A DNA stretch of 58,210 nt from Actinocrinis puniceicyclus. GTDB lineage: Bacteria; Actinomycetota; Actinomycetes; Streptomycetales; Catenulisporaceae. Where the stretch lies: assembly GCF_018283645.1 (NCBI RefSeq), contig NZ_JAGSXH010000029.1, positions 1-58,210 on the forward strand, read 5' to 3'. Numbering within the stretch: position 1 is the first letter of the stretch; every line of letters starts with the position of its first letter. Positions 44,694-52,000 of this stretch are shown piece by piece. Below the pieces are notes generated by a model that had not been told where the DNA came from, searched no databases, and was given only the letters and a program-made list of their open reading frames with translations. The position numbers and the translations under genes are program-made.

Positions 44694-46288
44694 GCGACGG
44701 GGCGTGGGACCGGTTCGGTTGGCGCAGCGCACGCGTACCGGGCACTGCGTTGCCCGACCATCAGCGCACGGCGCTGGGCGTGCCGCGCACGCTGCGGACG
44801 ATCTCGGGCACGGACCTGGTGCAGCGGCCGGTGTTCGACCCCGCACTCAAACAGTTCCCGAACGCCTACCGGGCCGGTGACCCGCAGTTCGCCGACGAGC
44901 AATCGGCGACACGTTGGCGCCAGGCACGCACGCGCGCCCTCGATCACGTGCTCGAGGCGATCGCCGACTCGCAGTGGGCCGATCATCTGGTCCTGCGCGG
45001 CAGCGTTCTACTGCGCACGTGGTACGGCCGGGCCGCACGCGAACCGGGCGATCTGGATTTCGTCGTACTGCCCGAGAGTTGGCGGATCGAGGAGCCGCGC
45101 ACCGACGCGATGCTCGAAGCGATCGCGCATGACGCCGAGCTGGCGGGTACCGGCGGCGGGGTGAGGATCTCGGCGGCCGACGCGGTCAGCGACGAGATCT
45201 GGACCTACGACCGGGTTCCCGGACGCCGACTGCTGCTGCCCTGGGACGCTGACGGCGTGCCAGGAGGCTGGGTCCAGCTCGACTTCGTGTTCAACGAGAA
45301 GCTGCCGATCGCCCCGGAGCCGGTCTGCGTAACGGCCGGCTCAGGCCGAGACGGCGCGCTGGTTTTGAGCGCGACTCCGGAGCTTTCGCTGGCCTGGAAG
45401 CTGCTGTGGCTGACCACCGACATGCACCCACAGGGCAAGGACCTTTATGACGCCGTCCTGCTCGCCGAGAACACCGGTGTGCGCTACGAAGTGCTGCGCG
45501 ACGTATTCCGGGACGCGAATGACGGCTACTTCCAGGCCCGTGCGCTACGCCCCTGGCACATCAGTACCCTAAGAACGGAATGGCAGCACTTCCACGACGA
45601 GCACCCAGGCCAGCCCGACAGCGACAGCGAGTACGTCCGGCGACTGGCGGCAGCCCTCGAACCCACCTTCGCAATGTTCGACGGACGTCCGGTCACCGAG
45701 TACGAGGCGCACACCGCGTGGCTCGGACCGCATGTCGAGAGATACCGGCACCGCCTCATCGAGCGGGACATGAACGCGATCCAAGAGGAGATGGCCGCGG
45801 CCCGCATCCCACCGTTGTCCGCCATCGTGATCACCCGGGAACTTCTCGGTCGCGACGATGTCAGCCTGGATGACGCGCGGCGCCTCGTCGTGAACCATCC
45901 CGCTTGGGCGCAGCGCCTCGCGTTCCGCTACGGCGACGGCGGGGAACTCGCCGCAGGGCTTGAGGCGATGGGCGTGGACCTGACCATCGAAGGCCGGCCG
46001 GCCTCGCCGGGGACCCGCCTGGCCCGCCGGGTACGCAGGGACTTCCGTCGATCCGGCGCCGCGCCCGAGGTCCTGCGCCTGCTCGCCGCGCTGCCCGCGG
46101 GATCAGTCGACCCAGCGCTGGGCAGCGAACGGATTCTCGCCGCCGTCGTGCTGCCGGCCGCCGGAGACATCAAGGAACTGCACCGCTGCCTCGCCCTCGC
46201 CCGCACCGATCGGCATGACCTACTCAAGGCCTCGGGCCTTGCCGGCCCCGATTGGCCACAGCGGCTGGATGCCGAACTCGGGCCATGA
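44690..46288 (+). CDS. AbiEii/AbiGii-type nucleotidyltransferase toxin-family protein
   Basis: 532 residues. The nucleotidyltransferase core lies at about 85-240: LVLRGSVLLRTWYG followed by REPGDLDFVV, the GS...DxD pattern of the AbiEii family, and then VQLDFVFNEK as the third acidic site; LAWKLLWLTTDMHPQGKDLYD is the usual family segment after it. The C-terminal 250 residues are helical and longer than in typical AbiEii (about 300). Known AbiEii proteins act as toxins, some by modifying tRNA. GTG start overlaps the upstream partner's stop. Confidence 0.8.
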   Translation: MSDGAWDRFGWRSARVPGTALPDHQRTALGVPRTLRTISGTDLVQRPVFDPALKQFPNAYRAGDPQFADEQSATRWRQARTRALDHVLEAIADSQWADHLVLRGSVLLRTWYGRAAREPGDLDFVVLPESWRIEEPRTDAMLEAIAHDAELAGTGGGVRISAADAVSDEIWTYDRVPGRRLLLPWDADGVPGGWVQLDFVFNEKLPIAPEPVCVTAGSGRDGALVLSATPELSLAWKLLWLTTDMHPQGKDLYDAVLLAENTGVRYEVLRDVFRDANDGYFQARALRPWHISTLRTEWQHFHDEHPGQPDSDSEYVRRLAAALEPTFAMFDGRPVTEYEAHTAWLGPHVERYRHRLIERDMNAIQEEMAAARIPPLSAIVITRELLGRDDVSLDDARRLVVNHPAWAQRLAFRYGDGGELAAGLEAMGVDLTIEGRPASPGTRLARRVRRDFRRSGAAPEVLRLLAALPAGSVDPALGSERILAAVVLPAAGDIKELHRCLALARTDRHDLLKASGLAGPDWPQRLDAELGP

Positions 46289-46427
46289 CCAAAACAGCCC
46301 GGGATTTCGCCTTCTCGGGTCTCGTGCGCCCACCTGTGCCACAGACCTGCCGCGCACTCTCCGGAGCGCTGCGCGCGGTTGCCCGATGAGCCGCCCGGCT
46401 CGAGCGGTCCAAGCCCGCCGGGAAGGA

Positions 46428-46841
46428 TCAGTCGGTGATGAGCTGGCCTGCGGCGATCTCGGACCGGACGAACTCGGGCAGGCGGCCCATCCAGTTGCGT
46501 CCCTCGGCCGGGCCCCGGTCGATCCAGAACGGGGAGTCAGGGCCGGTGTAGGAGATACGGGCGTCGCCAGTGGCCGCAAGAATCGCGGCGGCATCGTGGT
46601 GTTGAGCGAACTTGGCCCGCAGCAGCGCCGTCATGACTCCGACGCGCATCGTCGGCCAACCGGCTCGGCGCTCGACCGATTACCCCGGATTGCGGGCGTC
46701 GTTTGCCGTGGGGGTGTCCCGGATTCGGCCGTGATCGTTCCTGTGCGCCGCCGACAGCGCCCAGTATGCGTGCGCGATCGACGGGTATTGGCATCCGCCG
46801 AAGGAGACAGGGGCCTGAACGTCGCCGGATGAGGCGAGCAT
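46428..46841 (-). pseudogene. NADAR-family gene broken by an in-frame stop
   Basis: Read on the minus strand from ATG 46841: FGGCQYPSIAHAYWAL and RIRDTPTANDAR match the first half of NADAR (YbiA-like) proteins, and LLRAKFAQHH, LAATGDARI and GRNWMGRL match the second half. Both halves lie in the same frame, separated only by TAA at 46682-46680. NADAR enzymes cleave N-glycosidic bonds, including ADP-ribose conjugates, and occur in defence loci. One base change would restore the gene. The very N-terminus looks slightly short. Confidence 0.7.
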
Positions 46842-46874
46842 GCTCCAAGCGGCGTCACGCCGCGCATGTGCGAG

Positions 46875-46899
46875 TGGTGCGCGTGGGATTCGAACCCAC
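46875..46899 (-). other. tRNA 3'-end fragment (T-arm and acceptor), possible attachment site
   Basis: On the minus strand GTGGG-TTCGAAT-CCCAC (46899-46883) is a perfect T-arm, followed by GCGCACC and A at the right place for the acceptor 3' strand and discriminator base. No matching 5' acceptor (GGTGCGC) is found upstream, so this is a fragment, not a functional tRNA. Such 3' ends are typical attachment sites left by integrative elements. Confidence 0.55.
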
Positions 46900-47314
46900 A
46901 ACCCAGCTGGGCCCGCTTGTCTCTCACAGTGCCTCAGTCGTGGGTTCTGCCCGCCATCACGGCGCTTGATCGTTCGGCGCTGCTGCTTCGTGTCGGCCGA
47001 CGAGTTGGGATACTGGCGACAGTGCCCGATCGTGTCGGTCGCGGCGGCATTGCTGCGCAAGCACAAGACGGAGCAGGCCGACGCGGTACCGCTGCCGCGG
47101 ATCGTCCCCCTCAACGAGAACCTGGCCGCCCACTTCTCGCCCCCCGGGGCATTGAGCCCCGCCCATCACGGCCCGTCAGCCGGTCGCGTACGTAGCTCCA
47201 TCATTGAGGTGTTTCGCGCAGTGTCGTCTAGAGCAAGCGCTTCCGTCGCCTGGAGCACCCCCGGAAAGACACGCGCTGTTGACGTGCGCGCATCGGTGGC
47301 CTTGCATCGCCTGG

Positions 47315-47539
47315 GTGACCGACCCCACGCAGCCCCCGTCCCGTGAGCAGATCCGCGACCATCTGAGCGTCAAGCTCAACAACATGCTGCGGCGCATGAG
47401 CATGTACGGGGGCGAAGGCGCGTTGTTGATGGTGTTCGACCTTCTCTTCCTCACTGAAGGACTCGGCACCACTTCCCCGAGGCTCAGTATTCGAACCTGT
47501 ACCTGATCATCGGCAACTCGGTGCAGCACCCGCCAGCCT
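47315..47539 (+). pseudogene. Frameshifted small gene, family unknown
   Basis: GTG 47315 opens a coding-looking stretch (SREQIRDHLSVKLNNMLRRM, then GGEGALLMVFDLLFLTEG). Near 47460-47472 the plausible protein continues in another frame (HFPEAQYSNLYLIIGNSVQH) and runs into the end of the next gene. This looks like a gene broken by one frameshift and cut at its 3' end. The preceding 46950-47310 has only weak coding character. Confidence 0.4.
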
Positions 47540-49008
47540 CAGGCGTTGAGCTCGGTGATGAGCTGGTGAAGTTGGGCCGCGTCGAGCGGGATCCGGTGGG
47601 CGAGGCGGTTGCGCGACTGCCAGAGGACACGCAGCCTCCTACGCTCAACCTCGTTAAGGGCGATGTGGCCGTTGAGGTTTGCTCCCCACATAGAGCCGAG
47701 CTCCATGGCGGTCAGCGTTCGGCCGGTGCCGCTCCCCGTGGCAGGATCGGTTGGAGCGCCGAAAGAGCGCGGCCCATACTTCTCGTCCAACCGCGCGAGG
47801 GGGATCCGGGCGCGCCGGCGGACGACGTCGGTGAAGTCCTCTCGGACTTCGTCCAGCCGGGGAAGCAGCGCGTGGTGCTGAGCGAGCCAGACCCTGGTGC
47901 TGATGGTGCGCGGGTCCGCCAGGTCGTAAGCGGGGTGCCAGCGCACGCGCCCATCCCAGCTGTCGATGAGTCCGCCGCTCCAAGCAAGCAGAGCGAGTTG
48001 GGCTGGCCGGTTCCCGCCCGCGGGGCAGTCGCCCCGGTCCGGTAGAACGGCGTCGCCCTCGGCGGTTTTGGACACGGCGCGCCTCAGCGCTTCAAGCAGC
48101 GTCTCGGGATTTCCGTCCCAACCGGCCAACTCGGCGGCCACCTCCAGGAAGGGGCCGCTGAGCTCGGTGACAGTCGCCTGAACCACTGCCTCCAGCAGTT
48201 GCTGACGGCCCACCATCCCCGTCGTGGGCGGCCGGTTGACGGCGACGACCGTGGCTGTGTCGAGTCTGCCGACGGCACCCCACCACCAATGCACGGCGAT
48301 TTCGTCGCGGGCGAGCTGGTCCGGCAGGTCGGCGGGTAGATCCTCCGCGGCTGCGACGATGAGGGCGCGTGGCCGGCGCAGCGGCGGGAGACCTGCTTCC
48401 TTGGCCGTGGCCACCAATTGCCGCAGGAAGCTGACAGTTGCGGAGGGAGTCTTCTCCCGCCATGCCTCGATGACGATCGGACGCGTCTCGGTGCGGCCGC
48501 CTGCCCCTCCGGCGAGCCAGGCGAGCACTCCGTCTGTCGAAGAACCGGCAGCCCGGGTTCCGTGGCCGGGTGGGACCAGCGCCCCGGCCGGTCCTGTGAG
48601 CTGTCCGGCAAGGCGGTCCAATAGTTCCGCAAGGGATTCGGCGGGCGTGACGGGGCGTGCGGGTGCCGGAGCGCGTACCGCAGTGCCGTTGACGACTCCA
48701 AAGCCTGACATGCCGTCGTCGTAGTCGAGCAGAGGCGCCAGGCCAGACCAGTGTGGGGCGGCCGGCCGCGCCGTCACCGCACAGGCGGGGACACCGTCAC
48801 GGACCGGGGCGTCGGCAGACAGCAGAATGAAGTCGCCGACCTCGTGCAAGAGCTCGGAGAGCAGCGCGTCGGCGACACAGTCCGGTCCCAGGGTCTGCGC
48901 TCGCGGCAGCAGCAAATAGCAACTGCGCCCTGCTCGCAGGTCCTCGTGAATCCGCCGGAGCCACCCTCGGACCCCAGGAAGCGTGGTCAGCGGGACGCTG
49001 GTGGTCAT
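47539..49008 (-). CDS. Protein with C-terminal HEPN-type Rx4H motif, partner of the STAND ATPase
   Basis: 489 residues, second gene of a two-gene operon; its ATG overlaps the ATPase stop (ATGA). N-terminal half has alternating strands and helices (CYLLLPRAQTLG, FILLSADAP, PIVIEAW, ALIVAAAEDLP). The C-terminal about 100 residues are helical, with ELGSMWGANLN, then LRVLWQSRNRLAHRIPLD: Arg466-x4-His471 fits the catalytic Rx4H motif of HEPN RNases, close to the Swt1-like group. HEPN domains are common RNA-cleaving effectors of toxin-antitoxin and antiviral systems. Role as effector of the ATPase is inference; the domain call itself rests on motif and helix pattern. Confidence 0.7.
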   Translation of the reverse strand: MTTSVPLTTLPGVRGWLRRIHEDLRAGRSCYLLLPRAQTLGPDCVADALLSELLHEVGDFILLSADAPVRDGVPACAVTARPAAPHWSGLAPLLDYDDGMSGFGVVNGTAVRAPAPARPVTPAESLAELLDRLAGQLTGPAGALVPPGHGTRAAGSSTDGVLAWLAGGAGGRTETRPIVIEAWREKTPSATVSFLRQLVATAKEAGLPPLRRPRALIVAAAEDLPADLPDQLARDEIAVHWWWGAVGRLDTATVVAVNRPPTTGMVGRQQLLEAVVQATVTELSGPFLEVAAELAGWDGNPETLLEALRRAVSKTAEGDAVLPDRGDCPAGGNRPAQLALLAWSGGLIDSWDGRVRWHPAYDLADPRTISTRVWLAQHHALLPRLDEVREDFTDVVRRRARIPLARLDEKYGPRSFGAPTDPATGSGTGRTLTAMELGSMWGANLNGHIALNEVERRRLRVLWQSRNRLAHRIPLDAAQLHQLITELNA

Positions 49009-52000
49009 CCCCGGGTGCTTCGCCCGACGGTGAGCGCCCGGAAGGTGATCGAGTCCAGGGCGTAGCCGCCCTCGCTGTCGTCGAGAACCCCGTGGTCGGC
49101 GAGCCTGTCCATGAGCCGACGCACCTCGTCCAGTTCCAGGCCGGTGACGGAGGCGATGTCGGCGTAGCTGCAGCCCTCACCCGGCTCGACGTACTCGGTC
49201 CAGGCGGACAACAGCTCGATCACGTCCTGATCGAGCTCCACCCGGGCGAGGTGGTCGGCGGCGTTGCCCGGTTGCTGGAAGAAGGAGGCGACCTGCTCCA
49301 GCGCGGCCTCCAGCGCGGCGCCGCCGCGGGTGACGGAATGGATCGTGCGCTCCACCACGTTCGGCCAGCCTCCCGTGGCGTGCGCCAGCCTGCGCCGCTT
49401 GTCCAAAGTGTCGAACGGGCATTCCGGCCAGGCGTTCAGGCTGTCGGCGTTCCATCGCTCGGGCCGCAGCACGCGCGTGACCCGTTCGTCCTCGAAGCCC
49501 CGCCAAGTCATCGGGTCAATGACGAGGACCGCGGCGCGGTGCACTGCGCCCGGGTTGTGAGACGTGTGGACGTGCAGCTTCTCGACGCACTCCCGGAGCA
49601 ACTGGATGCCGCACATGCGAAGTTCGGCGATAACGACGCTGGGCTGCCTGCTGCGCGTGTCCTGTGTCAGCACACGAACGACATCGTCCGACCCGGTGGC
49701 GCGCACGGTCAGACCGCGGGCTTCGGCGTACGACGTGATGGCGAGGCGCAGCAGTTCCGGACCGTGCGCCTTGGTCAGGCACACCACGGTCACGCCCGGG
49801 CTGGTTGCCTCGTACAGTTGCTGCTCGGTCAGCGGGCTGTATAGCGCGACGCCGTTGGACTGGTTGTTGCCAACCAACCGCCTGGAGAAGCGCGGGTTGT
49901 AGTCATACGGAAGGCTGAACTCGGTCTGCCGGAGCTCCAGTTCAAGATCCTCGCGGGTGCCGAGCATGCGCACCACGTTGGGGCTACGCACCGCGTAGTT
50001 GCGGCGGTCGGTCTCCACCAGCAGACCGAGGCCCACCATCTCGTCCAGGTAGATCTTCACATCACTGGCGGTGAGCTTGTTGAATCCGTCGGGCCAGTGC
50101 CGCTTCGCCTCGGTCAGCAGGTCGTCGGCGTCGTAACCGTGCTGGAAGCGGTCGGCGCGGCTGCGCAGCGCGATCACCAGCGCGAGCACCCGGTATCGGT
50201 CCTCCAGATTGATCGTAATGCGCAGGCGGTCGGCGATGCTGCGGTGGACCTGTGCCGAGTCGGCGACTGCCCGGATGTCCTCCTCGGTGACCACGATCGG
50301 CCACTGCGCCGAACCGAGCGGCTTCTCACGCAACGCCGCGATCAGTCGATCACAGAAGATCTGCACCAGGCACGCCTGGTAGTTGGTCGCGGCCAGCACC
50401 CGCCACACCAGGCTGGGGTGCTCGAAGCGGTAGCCGAACGCGGCCATGGGCGCCACCACGAGCCGCTGGGCCTCGATGGGCTTGAGCGGGCCTATGCGCA
50501 TCTCTGCGCCGTGGGCGAGCGGCACGTTGGAAAGGTGGCTGAACCGCTGCACCTGGTGCAGACCGGCGAAGACGATCTTGAACCGTCGATCGGTGGCGTC
50601 CATCAGCCCCTTAAGGCGAGCGACGTTGGCGAAGGTGACCGCGCCGCCCGGGCCGCGGACCGCTTTCGAGTCGGCCATCAGGAAGGCGTCCGCCTCATCG
50701 GCCAAGACAAGGACGCGGCGCTCGCGGTTCTGCTCGAGCCACTGCCGCACCTGCTCCAACAGGACGTCGGCGCCCAGCTTGGAGGACACGCGCGGGTTGA
50801 GGACGCCGACCCGCTTGAGCTCGGAACCGAGCACGGACCAAATGCGGTCGGCCGGTTCGGCCTCCCCTACTCCTCGTGCCTTCAGGTCGAGGTAGACCGC
50901 CTTACGGTCCGGTGTCACCGGGAAGCTGGCCTCGACCTTGCGCAGCAGGGCGGATTTGCCGAGCTGGCGTCCCCCATAGAGGAACAGCGCGCCGAGCGGG
51001 TCGACGACGGTCGCCATCTCCTCGTTGCGGCCGTAGAAGACCTCGGGCGGCACCAGGCCGGCCACGAACGGGGTGTACGGCGTGAAGGCGGTCCACGGCA
51101 GCGTCACCCGCTGGGTCGCGCGGAACGAGCGGGGCGAACGGGCCGCTATCCAACCGAACACGGCCGGGTCTACGACCAGGGCCTGCTGCGGCGAGGTCTG
51201 CGCGTGCGCGGCCATCGCCCGCCGCCCGGCCAAACCCATCGGATACAGGTAAAGGATGATGCAGGCGTCGGACTCGTTGGGCAGCAGTTCCAGTGGGCTG
51301 CGTCCGCGCTGCTCGTCGGCGACCACGAGGACCGTGTAGGTCGTCGCTCCGGACCCGAGGGCGGCGACGTAGCCGGGAGCGGCCTCACTGGCCGTCAGCT
51401 GGGCGGTCAAACGGAGGACACCGCGCACCTGCTGGTGGTTGTCGCGGACGGGCGCGCGCCCCTCCAAGCCCAGGATGCGCAGGACGGTGGGGACATGCTT
51501 CTGCCACTCCGACCCACGTCTGGTCGGCACGCAGAGCGCGTCCCATGCGTCGAGTCCGCTTCGCGAGCCCTCAGTCAGCGGCTGCCCGTCGGCGTACCGC
51601 TCCGCCCACGGCCGGGCCGAATAACCGTGCTGTCCGGCCTTCGTCAGGGGCGCCGCTTCCAGATCGGCCATGAACCGCGCCAACTCGTCGCCCCAGTCCA
51701 GGCCAGTCCAGTCGGGCAGGCTGCTGCCCTCCCGCAACAGCGCGAGGCACTCCTCGGCGCTGACCGTGTCACCGGCCTCGAGCAGCTCGGTAATCCGCCT
51801 GCGGTCATGCTCGGATACCACCAGCGACTCCAGCCGCTCGCGCAGTCGCTTCACATACGACTCGAGCCTCAGATTCAGCTCGATCTCAAACCGGTGGATC
51901 TCCTCGACCACGTCGCGGAACGCGCCGTCGGGCGTGGGCTGTTCGAGGTGCTCCAGCCTGCCGACCAGTTCGCGCTCGGTCTGGTCGTCGAGGCCCTGGG

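Noticed and set aside
46875-46965. Complete tRNA gene
   Set aside because: No 5' acceptor strand, D-arm or anticodon arm consistent with the 3' end could be found.
46840-47114. Short open frames reading GFEPTTQ and DSNPQPS
   Set aside because: These peptide strings are the known artefact of translating tRNA T-arm sequence; they mark the tRNA fragment, not proteins.
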